64,000 nt of DNA from NCBI GenBank assembly GCA_002336815.1, contig DDEU01000034.1:23938-87937 (forward strand). Reading direction: 5' to 3'. This document shows, one piece after another, positions 35,393 through 44,306 of the stretch (position 1 is the stretch's first letter; each line of letters begins with the position of its first letter). Source of the DNA: Chitinophagaceae bacterium UBA1946. Lineage in GTDB: Bacteria; Bacteroidota; Bacteroidia; Chitinophagales; Chitinophagaceae. The position numbers and the translations under genes are program-made. Under the pieces are notes generated by a model. That model searched no databases, was not told the DNA's origin, and was given only the letters and a program-made list of their open reading frames with translations.

Positions 35393-36376
35393 TTAAAATA
35401 AAAAGTACTTTTTCCGGGGTGTTTTGCTGATGATCTCATTGATGGCATCTTTCGCAAAAGGATATTTAAATTTAAAACCGGTCTGCAAAATTTTGGTAGG
35501 CATTACCCAGCGGCTTTTTAAGATCAGTTCTGTTTCCGTTCCGATAATGGCAGCACCGATCTTCAGCATCCATTCATAAGCTGGTAACCCGATGACATGG
35601 CCGGTAGCCTGCCGCAGGGTTTGCATAAACTCATTATTGGTAACCGCACCGGGACTGCTGCAATTATAGATTCCCTCAAGTGCTTTGTGATCGTAGATCC
35701 ATTCAATCATGCGGCAGGTGTCTTCCGCATGTACCCAACTGTACATTTGCCGCCCACTGCCCTGCCGTCCCCCGAGGCCAAATTTCAACAAATTAAAATA
35801 AGGGATCATTACGCCACCGGCACCCAGGGTGATGGCCATGCGTAAAGCTACTTTTCTTGTAAAGGGTGTTCGCTGTGCATAAAAAGTATCTTCCCAACGC
35901 TGGCATACCTGTACAGAAAAGTCAGTAGAAAAATCAGTGAAAGATTCATCTCTTGCTCCGTTGGTTGCATGAGGGTAAATGGTTGCAGAGGCTGCATTGA
36001 TCCACAAATCCGGGGGCTTTACTGCCTGCCGGATAGCAGCACCAATAGCCTTGGTGCTATTGGTTCTGCTGTCAAATATTACCTGTTTATTTTTTTCCGT
36101 GTACCTGCAATTGACGGTTTTACCTGCAAGATTGATGACGATATCAGCATGATTGAATTCCTGCATCCAGTCGCCTTCATTGATGCCATCCCATTTCACA
36201 TAACGGATATTGCTGCGGATATTTTCATGGAGCTGTTCCTGGCCGAAGGCATTTGTTTTTTGTTGTTTCAATTGTCTTGTTAAAATAACAATGCTATTGT
36301 GTTCGCCGAAATAATTACATATTTCCTGGCCTATAAAACCGGTACCTCCTGCCAGGATGATCTTCTTGTTTTGCAT
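35393..36376 (-). CDS. TIGR01777-family epimerase (YfcH-like SDR)
   Basis: Extended short-chain dehydrogenase of 327 residues. The nucleotide-binding glycine motif is ILAGGTGFIGQEIC, followed by DIVINLAGKTVNCRYTEKNK (family hallmark), NAASATIYPH and a C-terminal DUF1731-like region (LKSRWVMPTKILQTGFKFKYP). NAD(P)-dependent; substrate unknown. It begins 21 nt after the small membrane protein gene, implying one transcript. Confidence 0.9.
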   Translation of the reverse strand: MQNKKIILAGGTGFIGQEICNYFGEHNSIVILTRQLKQQKTNAFGQEQLHENIRSNIRYVKWDGINEGDWMQEFNHADIVINLAGKTVNCRYTEKNKQVIFDSRTNSTKAIGAAIRQAVKPPDLWINAASATIYPHATNGARDESFTDFSTDFSVQVCQRWEDTFYAQRTPFTRKVALRMAITLGAGGVMIPYFNLLKFGLGGRQGSGRQMYSWVHAEDTCRMIEWIYDHKALEGIYNCSSPGAVTNNEFMQTLRQATGHVIGLPAYEWMLKIGAAIIGTETELILKSRWVMPTKILQTGFKFKYPFAKDAINEIISKTPRKKYFLF

Positions 36377-36397
36377 ACAAAGATTTTTTAATTTTTA

Positions 36398-36802
36398 TTA
36401 CTGCCTGATCTGTGTATCGATGTACTGGTTTGCCAATCCTTCTTTGATATTTTTTTCATGGATCGCTTTTTTCCTGAGATTAAAGAAAATGTACAGGTTA
36501 AAGAAGTGCATGGCTCCCAGGATCAAAATGATAAGCCCGATCTTTATGCTCAGCTCTTCTATCACCGCCTGTACATCAATGATGCGGTCGGTTACCTGCA
36601 AGGTGTACACCGCATAACCAATGTTGATAAGATAAAAGCCAACAAGCAAAAGATTGTTCACGCTGTCTGCCAGTTCCTGGTTGCCATGAAAGATATCCAC
36701 CAGGAATACTTTTCCGTTCTTGAACAATGTTCTTGCTACCCATATGGTAAGGCAGACAGTTATCACAAGATAGAAGCTGTAGGTGAGGATGATGTAGTTC
36801 AT
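36398..36802 (-). CDS. Small integral membrane protein
   Basis: A 134-residue protein I do not recognise. Three membrane segments are clear: about 3–25 (IILTYSFYLVITVCLTIWV), 48–68 (LLLVGFYLINIGYAVYTL) and 84–108 (IGLIILILGAMHFFNLYIFF). A short amphipathic loop contains ADSVNNLL. The C-terminus is charged and cytoplasmic. It is the first gene after the GbsR-type regulator and has a candidate regulator site in its upstream region. Confidence 0.8.
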   Translation of the reverse strand: MNYIILTYSFYLVITVCLTIWVARTLFKNGKVFLVDIFHGNQELADSVNNLLLVGFYLINIGYAVYTLQVTDRIIDVQAVIEELSIKIGLIILILGAMHFFNLYIFFNLRKKAIHEKNIKEGLANQYIDTQIRQ

Positions 36803-36882
36803 ACAATGTAGTTTTATGATGATGAAATAATTTACATTCTTAATATTCCGGCGATTGCTACAGAAGAATAATACAGTTTAAG

Positions 36883-36920
36883 GAATTTTGAATATTGATA
36901 TTTCAGAAAATATTGAAAAG
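36883..36920 (-). promoter_or_regulatory. Second candidate GbsR-type regulator site
   Basis: A/T-rich stretch with TTTTCAATATTTTCTGAAA read on the minus strand (36901–36919), plus a neighbouring ATATTCAAAATT. It resembles the 24-bp palindrome in front of the regulator gene (same TTTTCA and TGAAA half-sites) but is degenerate. It lies 80–120 nt upstream of the membrane protein start. Confidence 0.4.
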
Positions 36921-36935
36921 TGTATTCATAATAAA

Positions 36936-36951
36936 AGCCGCATTGGCGGCT
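36936..36951 (-). terminator. Terminator after the GbsR-type regulator gene
   Basis: Stem AGCCGC/GCGGCT with a 4-nt loop, followed on the minus strand by TTTTATTAT. It lies 17 nt past the stop codon and separates the regulator from the downstream operon. Confidence 0.75.
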
Positions 36952-36967
36952 GTATGTTAAGATTTGC

Positions 36968-37474
36968 TTATTTAAACATTTTCATTATTCCGGCCAGGAA
37001 CCAGTTCTCATCTGCTTTCACCATCACGTCAAGCATTTTATCTGCCTGCAATCCCAGTTTTTTTATGCCGCCGATGGTTTCCACAAATTGCTTTACATCT
37101 TTGTCTTTTTTATCCCCGTCAATCTTTTCCAACTGGCTCAGCAGTTTCAGCATTGGATCAAGCTCTCTCTTTTTTCGTTCTTTAATGATCTGGGTTGCTA
37201 CTTTCCAAATGTCTTTTTCTGCGGTAAAATATTCCCGGCGTTCTCCCGGCAATATTACCCTGTCTACCAATCCCCAGGTGATGAGATCCCGTATATTCAT
37301 GTTCACATTCCCACGGCTGATATTGAGTTGTTCCATCAGGTCATCCTGTGTAAGCGGATCAGGACTCACCATCAGCAACGCATGAATCTGCGCCATGGTG
37401 CGGTTGATACCCCAATGGCTTCCAAAAGCTCCCCAGCTACTGACAAATTGTAATTTAGCTTCTGTAAGTTTCAT
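36968..37474 (-). CDS. GbsR/MarR-family transcriptional regulator
   Basis: A 168-residue winged-helix regulator of the GbsR type. The fold starts FVSSWGAFGSHWGINRTMAQIHALL; the recognition helix region is LTQDDLMEQLNISRGNVNMNIRDL, and the wing is GLVDRVILPGERREYFTA. A helical C-terminal half serves dimerisation. A perfect palindrome overlaps the -33 element of its own promoter, suggesting autorepression. The next operon (36802 to 34531) has a related site. Effector unknown. Confidence 0.9.
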   Translation of the reverse strand: MKLTEAKLQFVSSWGAFGSHWGINRTMAQIHALLMVSPDPLTQDDLMEQLNISRGNVNMNIRDLITWGLVDRVILPGERREYFTAEKDIWKVATQIIKERKKRELDPMLKLLSQLEKIDGDKKDKDVKQFVETIGGIKKLGLQADKMLDVMVKADENWFLAGIMKMFK

Positions 37475-37491
37475 GCCTGTTTATTAGAACA

Positions 37492-37535
37492 CAAAGATAG
37501 TCGTCATTTTGAATTTTCAAAATATTTTGAAAATT
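37492..37535 (-). promoter_or_regulatory. Promoter with perfect 24-bp palindrome (regulator operator)
   Basis: The minus-strand -7 box TATCTTTG is at 37492–37499 and TTTG at 37518–37521, with 18 nt between. A perfect palindrome with 12-base arms, AATTTTCAAAAT and its complement, covers 37512–37535 and so contains the -33 element. This geometry blocks polymerase when a dimeric regulator is bound. Confidence 0.65.
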
Positions 37536-37556
37536 AATTTTTTATTAACGGGTACA

Positions 37557-38165
37557 TCAAAGCAATTTTATTTTAAACTTCCCATCCGAAACAACTACCG
37601 AACGTCCATCCGCACGAAAGGCAGGGCCACTGAAAACACCGGTAGCAATTTTAGTAGACAGCACATAGCTCGTGATCATAAAATAAAAAGGCTGGTCGTT
37701 GTGGCTGAGCAATACGTAGGGAAAGTTGGTATGATAATAATAAAAGATTGCGCTGGAGGCCCGGACATTTGTGGTGTCCCCGTTAAGCGAAGCCGGCAGG
37801 TTCACCGTAAATATGATGCCTGTATCGGCTCCACAATTGGAAGGCCCAAAAAAAGTAAACACATTTTTTTCAAGGCTCAGCATAAAGGAAGTATCTACTT
37901 TGCCACAGAGGATTGAGTTACCTGTTTTAAATCTCCAGTACCCCTCTGCTACATCGTTATTGTTGTTACAAGCCGGGCAATTGGGCAATGCTCCCGGGTC
38001 AATGTGAATGGTATCGGAGGGTAAAATGGTATCAACAGGTACAACTACCACTGGAGGAACAGTATTACCGCCTTCATAACTGTATTCTTTGTCGCAGGAA
38101 GCAAGCAGAAATATTATTCCGGCAATCAGGAAAATACAAGGATGATATAATTTTTCAATCGTCAT
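37557..38165 (-). CDS. Predicted lipoprotein of unknown function
   Basis: A 202-residue lipoprotein from the ATG at 38165. The signal MTIEKLYHPCIFLIAGIIF is followed by the lipobox LLASC. A proline/threonine-rich linker (NTVPPVVVVPVDTIL) and a CPAC pair precede a domain with regular hydrophobic strands (NVFTFFGPSNCGADTGIIFTV, FPYVLLSHNDQPFYFMITS). The upstream-extended frame to 38237 lacks a signal-like N-terminus, so the shorter form is preferred. Anchored to a membrane; no family recognised. Confidence 0.78.
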   Translation of the reverse strand: MTIEKLYHPCIFLIAGIIFLLASCDKEYSYEGGNTVPPVVVVPVDTILPSDTIHIDPGALPNCPACNNNNDVAEGYWRFKTGNSILCGKVDTSFMLSLEKNVFTFFGPSNCGADTGIIFTVNLPASLNGDTTNVRASSAIFYYYHTNFPYVLLSHNDQPFYFMITSYVLSTKIATGVFSGPAFRADGRSVVVSDGKFKIKLL

Positions 38166-38264
38166 CAGCAGTGCTGCTTTAAATAGCATGAAAGTATAAG
38201 ATACAAAACTATTGTTATATTTTGCTTTGTTGCACACACTGCATTGCTTTCAACCAATAAAAAA

Positions 38265-38281
38265 TGCCGCAATCTGCGGCA
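38265..38281 (-). terminator. Terminator of the small gene at 38307
   Basis: Stem TGCCGC/GCGGCA with a 5-nt loop and TTTTTTATT on the minus strand, 25 nt past the stop codon. Confidence 0.75.
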
Positions 38282-38306
38282 CTTGTTAAATTACTTGTAA
38301 TAGTGT

Positions 38307-38507
38307 TTACACTGCATTGGCGATATCCTGCATCATCACCAGCCTTTCTTCCGGCACCCATATCTTTTGAGATTCCTCCCTGTCCGGGTAAGTATAATCC
38401 ACTTCGTATTTTCTTGATTCATCATTCTGATCAAGGATCACTGCTACACCTGCAGGCTTATACTCCGTATCAAGCAAAATAACTTTCTGACTAAGATGAA
38501 ATTTCAT
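38307..38507 (-). CDS. Small conserved-looking protein, unknown function
   Basis: A 66-residue hydrophilic protein starting MKFHLSQKVILLDTEYKPAG. It has alternating beta-type hydrophobics, a cluster of acidic residues (DQNDESRKYEVDYTYPDREE) and ends WVPEERLVMMQDIANAV. Composition is coding-like and a terminator follows. The frame extends to 38576, but the ATG at 38507 gives the more natural N-terminus. A short SH3-like beta barrel is possible; I do not recognise the family. Confidence 0.65.
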   Translation of the reverse strand: MKFHLSQKVILLDTEYKPAGVAVILDQNDESRKYEVDYTYPDREESQKIWVPEERLVMMQDIANAV

Positions 38508-38766
38508 TGTGTTTAATGCTTTTATGGGTATTTTTTTAAGAACAAAATTTATGCCCGAATTATTTCCCAAAAACAAGTTTTACAAACAGGTTTCGGCCAG
38601 GAGCATTTGATCAACTGCTTAACGCATAAAAACGATCAGTATTTTATAAGGATGGTTGGATGTTGAAAGTAAATTAGCGAATCCCTGCTAATTCTGGATT
38701 TAAGAAATCTACAACTTACTCACATGTTCATTAAATGAGGATAACCACTCCAATTATCCATAAAAA

Positions 38767-38788
38767 AAGCGCTGAGCATTCAGCGCTT
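38767..38788 (-). terminator. Terminator after the PDH E2 gene
   Basis: Perfect 9-bp stem AAGCGCTGA/TCAGCGCTT with a 4-nt loop, then TTTTTTTAT on the minus strand. It lies 23 nt past the stop codon. Confidence 0.85.
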
Positions 38789-38810
38789 ATACTTTTAAAT
38801 ATTAAATATG

Positions 38811-40499
38811 TTACACCAGCATGGTTACAGGATTCTCCAGGAATTTTTTTACGGTCTGTAAAAATGCAGCACCTACCGCACCATCTACACTCCTGTGATC
38901 ACAACTCAGGGTTACCTTCATGATATTCACCACCCCAAAGCCATCTCCTTTTTTAACCACTACTTCTTTTATAGCACCAACCGCCAGTATCGCACTGTCC
39001 GGTGGATTGATGATGGCAGTGAATTGTTCAATATCCATCATACCCAGATTAGAAATGGTAAATGTGTTGCCGCTGAATTCTGCCGGTTGTAGTTTTTTAT
39101 CTTTTGCCTTGGCGTATAATTGTTTGGCGTCTGCCGCAATTTGTGATAAGGATTTCTGATCGGCAAAACGTATCACCGGAACGATCAGTCCTTCGGGCAT
39201 CGCTACCGCACTGCCAATGTGTACATGATGGTTCTGGCGAATGAATTCACCCATCCAGCTGCTGTTAACATCCGGATGTTTGCGAAGCGCCATTGCACAT
39301 GCTTTGATGGCCATATCATTAAAAGATATTTTCACCGGGCTCACTTCATTCATCGCAGCCCTTGCACTAATGGCATTGTCCATGTTGATCTCCATGGTAA
39401 GATAAAAATGCGGGGCGCTGAATTTGCTTTCTCCCAGGCGGCGTGCAATTACTTTCCGCATTTGTGTAAGCGGCACATCAGTGAAACCTTCCGCAGCACC
39501 TGTAAAGGATGCCGGTGCGGCAGCCGCTTTTTTAGTATCTGGTGCAGCAGCCGTTGCAGGTGCAGCCGGTACATAACTGTCAATATCTTTTTTGGTGATT
39601 CGCCCGTTATCGCCGGAGCCATTTACTTTAGAAAGATCGATCCCTTTATCTGCTGCTAATTTTTTCGCCAGTGGCGATGCTTTGATGCGTTGATCAGATG
39701 AACCGGCTTCCGCCGCAGCATTGCCGGCTTCTGCAGGCTCGGCTGATGATACTGTTTCAGCATCCTTAGGCGCTTCGGCTGTTGCTGCCGGTGCTGCAGT
39801 ACCTTCGTTGGCACCGGATTTTTCTGCAGCTACATAAGCGCTTACATCGGTTCCGGCCTTTCCAACAATTGCTATGATCTCATTTATCTTAGCTGCTTTT
39901 CCGGCTTCAACCCCCACATACAGTAAGGTGCCCTCTTCATATCCCACCACTTCCATGGTAGCCTTATCTGTTTCCACATCGGCCAGTACATCATCGCTTT
40001 TTACAAAATCGCCTACTTTTTTATTCCAGCTAACGATCTTTCCTTCTGTCATCGTATCGCTCAGCAACGGCATACGGATCTCTTTGGCACCGGCAGGCAG
40101 TGCCACTTTTGCAGATGCAGCAGCAACAACCGGAGCGGCTGTAGCACCGGGGGCCTTGCTTTCGGCAGGAGCAGCAGCGGGCGCCGGTGCAGGGGCCGGG
40201 GTTGCAGCAGGAGCCTGCTTTCCAGCATCGCCTCCGTCCAGCAAACTTTTATAGTCTTCCCCTTCTTTACCTACAATGGCAATGATCTGGTTTACTTTGG
40301 CAGCTTCACCTGTAGGAACACCAATGTACAGCAAGGTTCCGTCCACATAACCATTCACCTCCATCGTGGCCTTATCTGTTTCCACATCGGCCAGCACGTC
40401 ATCGCTTTTTACTTTATCGCCTACTTTTTTATTCCAGCTAACAATTTTGCCTTCAGTCATGGTGTCGCTTAACAGCGGCATCCTTATCACTTCTGCCAT
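38811..40499 (-). CDS. pdhC: Pyruvate dehydrogenase E2 (dihydrolipoamide acetyltransferase)
   Basis: Core of the pyruvate dehydrogenase complex, 562 residues. Two lipoyl domains (about 1–80 and 138–218) each carry the lipoylated lysine in VETDKATMEV (K43 and K179). The Ala/Pro-rich linkers are followed by an E1/E3-binding domain (about 272–306, IKASPLAKKLAADKGIDLSK). The catalytic domain (about 330–562) ends with the active-site CDHRSVDGAVGA. The lipoyl domains are near-identical in DNA over about 120 bp, showing recent internal duplication or conversion. E1 and E3 genes are not in the window. Confidence 0.95.
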   Translation of the reverse strand: MAEVIRMPLLSDTMTEGKIVSWNKKVGDKVKSDDVLADVETDKATMEVNGYVDGTLLYIGVPTGEAAKVNQIIAIVGKEGEDYKSLLDGGDAGKQAPAATPAPAPAPAAAPAESKAPGATAAPVVAAASAKVALPAGAKEIRMPLLSDTMTEGKIVSWNKKVGDFVKSDDVLADVETDKATMEVVGYEEGTLLYVGVEAGKAAKINEIIAIVGKAGTDVSAYVAAEKSGANEGTAAPAATAEAPKDAETVSSAEPAEAGNAAAEAGSSDQRIKASPLAKKLAADKGIDLSKVNGSGDNGRITKKDIDSYVPAAPATAAAPDTKKAAAAPASFTGAAEGFTDVPLTQMRKVIARRLGESKFSAPHFYLTMEINMDNAISARAAMNEVSPVKISFNDMAIKACAMALRKHPDVNSSWMGEFIRQNHHVHIGSAVAMPEGLIVPVIRFADQKSLSQIAADAKQLYAKAKDKKLQPAEFSGNTFTISNLGMMDIEQFTAIINPPDSAILAVGAIKEVVVKKGDGFGVVNIMKVTLSCDHRSVDGAVGAAFLQTVKKFLENPVTMLV

Positions 40500-40680
40500 A
40501 TTTGATAATTTCTAAGTATTTATAATGAGGGTCGAAATTAGTGCAAAAAAAGGAAAAGAACAGCTACAAATACCCGGGAGCCCTTCTATTTTACTGCCAG
40601 GGAGCGATCTTCTTTTTTTTAGGTGGAAAATACCAGGGTACAGTGCTTGAGCATTCTTTTTAAAAGCCAGGGAGAAAAAA

Positions 40681-42477
40681 TTATTCCAGTTCCAGTTTCA
40701 GCCTTTCTTTTAACTCCTTTACCAGGGGGTATTCTTCAATTATTTTAAGGTACTGTTGCTTACGGCTCAGGGTTTGTTCCTGTGGCTGTTCTACCTGTTC
40801 TTTTTCAACTACCATCACCTGGTAGGTAAGGGTACGGTTGTTGAAATAAGTCTGCAGGTGTTCCACCAGTTCGGCCCGTTGCGTTTCTACAAATGCTTTT
40901 TGAATATCTGTTTCGGTGATGATCTCAATACTGTTATTGTCGATGATCCGCAGTTCAGCACCTTTCAGGTTATTGGTAACGGCGGAATTGTTGGCTTTCA
41001 GCCTGAGTTTTTCCAGCAATACATTCCAGGCTTTCAGCAGTTCATCTTCGGTAATGATTTTTGCCTCGGCGGTGCCGGTTTTATTTTGTGCAGATATCTG
41101 CTGTCTTAGTTTTTGAAGAGAAGACAGGCCCATAGAAACAGGGGCTGCGGAGCCTGGAGCAGCAACCGGTTCAGGCCTGGGCTTAATGGGCTGCAATGTT
41201 GCCGCTGGCTCCTGGATGATGAGTTTGGCTGCTTCCCTTTTGGGTTCAGCCACGGCTTTGTTATCCTCCACCTTGCCGGTTCCACCCCCTTTCAGTACAG
41301 GCAGTGCCCTGAATGCAACTGTTTTTATACCCTCAACTATTTTTTTTTTACTTACAACGCCATCGTTGTTCACCAGTTCCAGCGCCTGCTGCAGGTAACT
41401 GAGTTTAATGATGGTCAATTCTACATGCAGCCTTTTATTGCGGGCCTGTTTATAATTGATCTCGGCATCAGTTAAAATATTAAGGGCGCTTACGATCCAT
41501 CCCGCCGCTATCTTACCTGCCGTTTGCAAATATTTTTGTTTAAAATCCTCCGCTACTTCCAGCAGCATGGTTACTTTGGCATCACTGCTCACCAGCACAT
41601 TCCGTAAAAATTCTGCAAAGCCATTCAGTACCGTATCGCCTTCAAAACCCTTGCGGTTGATCTCGTCATACATGAGCAATGCGCTGCTCAGGTCCTGCTG
41701 TTGCAAATAATCCAGCATCCTGAAATAATAATCTTCATCCAGTATATTCAGGTGCTCCAGTGTATTGGTGTAGGTAACCTGCCCGTTGGTAAAACTTACG
41801 ATCTTGTCGAGTATGCTCAATGAATCCCTCATGCAGCCTTCGCTTTTTTGAGCGATGATGTGCAGGGCCGCTTTATCGGCTTTTATTTCTTCCTTGTCAC
41901 AAATTTCCTGCAGGTGTTCAACCGTATCGTTATTGGTAATGCGTTTAAAATCGAATATCTGGCAACGGCTTAAGATAGTGGGGAGTATCTTGTGTTTTTC
42001 AGTTGTAGCCAAAATAAAGATGGCATAAGGTGGTGGCTCTTCCAGGGTTTTCAAAAAGGCATTGAAAGCCGAAGAACTCAGCATGTGAACCTCATCCACA
42101 ATATACACTTTGTACTTACCGGCCTGGGGGGCAAAACGTACCTGCTCCACCAGGCTCCTGATATCATCAACAGAGTTATTACTGGCGGCATCCAGCTCAT
42201 GTATATTCAGTGAAGTGCCGGCATCAAAAGACACACAGCTATTACAGGTATTGCAGGCTTCCCAGTCGGGTGTTTTGGTTTCGCAGTTGATGGTTTTTGC
42301 CAATATCCTGGCACAGGTGGTTTTACCCACACCCCTTGGTCCGCAAAATAAGAATGCATGCGCCAACTGGTTATTCCGGATGGCATTTTTTAATGTGGTG
42401 GTGATGTGGCTCTGCCCTACCACGGTGCTAAAATTCTGTGGCCTGTATTTTCTTGCTGAAACGATGAATTTATCCAT
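40681..42477 (-). CDS. dnaX: DNA polymerase III subunit gamma/tau
   Basis: Clamp-loader ATPase, 598 residues. Domain I has RKYRPQNFSTVVGQ, Walker A GPRGVGKTTCARILAK, the zinc ligands CETKTP–CNTCNSC, Walker B VYIVDEVHMLS and LEEPPPYAIFILATTE. Domain III follows. The C-terminal third is divergent and Ala/Lys/Glu-rich, suiting the tau part that contacts polymerase and helicase. No obvious slippery sequence was seen to make a separate gamma form. The spacer 40500–40680 to pdhC holds no gene. Confidence 0.95.
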   Translation of the reverse strand: MDKFIVSARKYRPQNFSTVVGQSHITTTLKNAIRNNQLAHAFLFCGPRGVGKTTCARILAKTINCETKTPDWEACNTCNSCVSFDAGTSLNIHELDAASNNSVDDIRSLVEQVRFAPQAGKYKVYIVDEVHMLSSSAFNAFLKTLEEPPPYAIFILATTEKHKILPTILSRCQIFDFKRITNNDTVEHLQEICDKEEIKADKAALHIIAQKSEGCMRDSLSILDKIVSFTNGQVTYTNTLEHLNILDEDYYFRMLDYLQQQDLSSALLMYDEINRKGFEGDTVLNGFAEFLRNVLVSSDAKVTMLLEVAEDFKQKYLQTAGKIAAGWIVSALNILTDAEINYKQARNKRLHVELTIIKLSYLQQALELVNNDGVVSKKKIVEGIKTVAFRALPVLKGGGTGKVEDNKAVAEPKREAAKLIIQEPAATLQPIKPRPEPVAAPGSAAPVSMGLSSLQKLRQQISAQNKTGTAEAKIITEDELLKAWNVLLEKLRLKANNSAVTNNLKGAELRIIDNNSIEIITETDIQKAFVETQRAELVEHLQTYFNNRTLTYQVMVVEKEQVEQPQEQTLSRKQQYLKIIEEYPLVKELKERLKLELE

Positions 42478-42484
42478 GAGATCG

Positions 42485-42600
42485 TGAATGGTTCATGGTT
42501 AATAGTTCATTGTTGTACCATGAACTATGAGCTATCCGCTATGAACCCTTATTTTGGCAAATCTAAAATCTTAAATCAACAATCTCAAATCAAAATGGGG
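42485..42600. repeat. Degenerate word-repeat spacer
   Basis: Spacer made of variants of GTTCAT/ATGAAC (GTTCATGGT and ACCATGAAC form an inverted pair) and then AATCTAAAATCTTAAATC. Similar phrases occur at 25190–25230 and 57535–57582 in this window. It carries no gene. Confidence 0.55.
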
Positions 42601-43754
42601 TGGCGTTTGAACTCCCTGCTCCTGTCGAACAAATAACGGTAGGTAGCAAGGTTCCTGCTGCGGAAAGTGTCGCCGAAATTCTCTGCCACATTGATCATTT
42701 TGGGATTAAAATCGCCGATCCATTGCATTTCGTATTCAAGGTATGGTTTGGAAGGTACCTGCACCTGGCGCTGGCATTCACCGATCAAAAAAGAATCTAC
42801 TCCCCTGCCCTGCCATTCGGGTACAACGCCGAATACAAGCCCGGTAAATTTCCTGGACGGTTTCATTTTTTGCAGATACACGAAATATAATTTCTGCAAT
42901 AATCCAAAGCGGCCGTTCATGTGCCGGAAATATTGATTCAGATCGGGCAGGTTCAGGAACATGCCCACCGGTTCTTCTTTATAGTAAGCGAAATAAATAA
43001 TACGCTCATCGATCACGGGTTTCATTTTTTTGAACATGATCATCACCTGTTCAGTTGCCAGTTGTTTTAAACCTCCATGTCCTGCCCACGCCTTGTTATA
43101 CACCGTTGTAAAATCTTTGGCGAATTTTTCCAGTTGATCTTTATCGATCAGCCTGCCGCAAAAATCGGGGTCAGCAGACAGCACAGCATGCCGGTCAAAT
43201 ATTTTTTGGGCGATGGGTGTTTGAGGATCGATCCCAAAACATACCTGGTTGAAAAAAACCTTGAAACCGTATTGCTCAAATAACTGCAGGTAGTAAGGCG
43301 GGTTGTAATTCATGCAGTAAAGTGGTTCGGTAAAGCCATCCGTTACAAGGCCCCACCACTTATCTCTTTCGCCAAAATTAATGGGACCATCCATGGCTTC
43401 CATGCCTTTTTCGAGCAGCCATTGCTTTGCCGTATCAAACAACAGGTTGGCAGCCTGCTGATCGTTGATGCACTCAAAAAAGCCCATTCCGCCAACGGGA
43501 ACTTCATCTCCCTTATTCTTATATTTTTTGTTGGTAAAAGCGGCAATGCGACCAATGAATTTTCCCCCGGCATCTTTCAATATCCACCTCGTAGCTTCGC
43601 CAAAACGAAAGGCTTTGTTCTTACTTTTATCAAATACTTCATCGATATCCTTGTTAAGTGGACGGATCCAACGGGGATCATCTTTGTACAAGACTACCGC
43701 TACCTGCAAAAACTGGCTGGCCAGTACTTTGTTGTTTACCTCGATTAATTGCAT
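42585..43754 (-). CDS. GNAT-like acyltransferase-fold protein
   Basis: A 389-residue cytosolic protein. An N-terminal region contains ILKDAGGKFIGRIAAFTNKK and FFECINDQQAANLLFDTAKQW (spanning a GNAT-like fold). The C-terminal half has EPVGMFLNLPDLNQYFRHMNG and PEWQGRGVDSFLIGE, the acetyl-CoA pyrophosphate loop pattern (Q-x-x-G-x-G/x). Two GNAT modules in one chain are suggested. Substrate unknown. A TACATTTG box (43772–43779) lies 17 nt before the ATG. Confidence 0.72.
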   Translation of the reverse strand: MQLIEVNNKVLASQFLQVAVVLYKDDPRWIRPLNKDIDEVFDKSKNKAFRFGEATRWILKDAGGKFIGRIAAFTNKKYKNKGDEVPVGGMGFFECINDQQAANLLFDTAKQWLLEKGMEAMDGPINFGERDKWWGLVTDGFTEPLYCMNYNPPYYLQLFEQYGFKVFFNQVCFGIDPQTPIAQKIFDRHAVLSADPDFCGRLIDKDQLEKFAKDFTTVYNKAWAGHGGLKQLATEQVMIMFKKMKPVIDERIIYFAYYKEEPVGMFLNLPDLNQYFRHMNGRFGLLQKLYFVYLQKMKPSRKFTGLVFGVVPEWQGRGVDSFLIGECQRQVQVPSKPYLEYEMQWIGDFNPKMINVAENFGDTFRSRNLATYRYLFDRSREFKRHPILI

Positions 43755-44306
43755 GTTTAAAATTAAAGATGCAAATGTAATAGTTTAGAAGAGAGTTTAA
43801 AGATGTATGGGCGCCTCTCAATAACTGCAGTCATTTACAGTGCAGGATGAGTAAAGAAAACGCCGACAGGAACTTACGAATGACAAATTCCGGTTAACCA
43901 AGGTATTTAGTATGAATGTTGATTTTACTGCAGGCGAAGGGGCATAAAAAAAGAACCATCAAGTTTTGTTTGCATTTAGCCTGAGCTTTTTGCCTACTAA
44001 CCCGATGGTCCCGTGGTTGCATGTCATTATCGTTTTACCGATCTTCCTGCGAACCTTCAAAAACTTCTTTTTGTTTCCAAATTTCTGTTTTTGTTTTGTG
44101 ATATAAAGATAGTTTCCTGGTACCCCCTTTTCCAAATTTTCGGTTCCGTTGTTTTGCACCTGTTTGGCACATTTTTATGCACAATTAATTTTAATTTTTA
44201 TGTGTGCCCGGAGCAGCTTTTAAGAAGTTTCAGCATTGCACTAATCCTACATCAAAACAGGTAATCGCTAAATAAAATCTTTAAAACTCCTGCAAAATCC
44301 AACAAG
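43755..44306. other. Long intergenic stretch with one doubtful small ORF
   Basis: No convincing gene. A 66-codon minus-strand frame (43959–44159) encodes a basic peptide (KKFLKVRRKIGKTIMTCNHG…). Its 3' end overlaps an ACCATC/GATGGT inverted repeat followed on the minus strand by a run of seven T (43943–43949 region), so a small transcript may end here. Base composition is A/T-rich. I see no tRNA or riboswitch. Confidence 0.35.

Noticed and set aside
42485..42600. GTTCAT/ATGAAC inverted words as an attachment site or IS end
   Set aside because: No transposase nearby, no target duplication, and the same word-style spacers occur at other loci.
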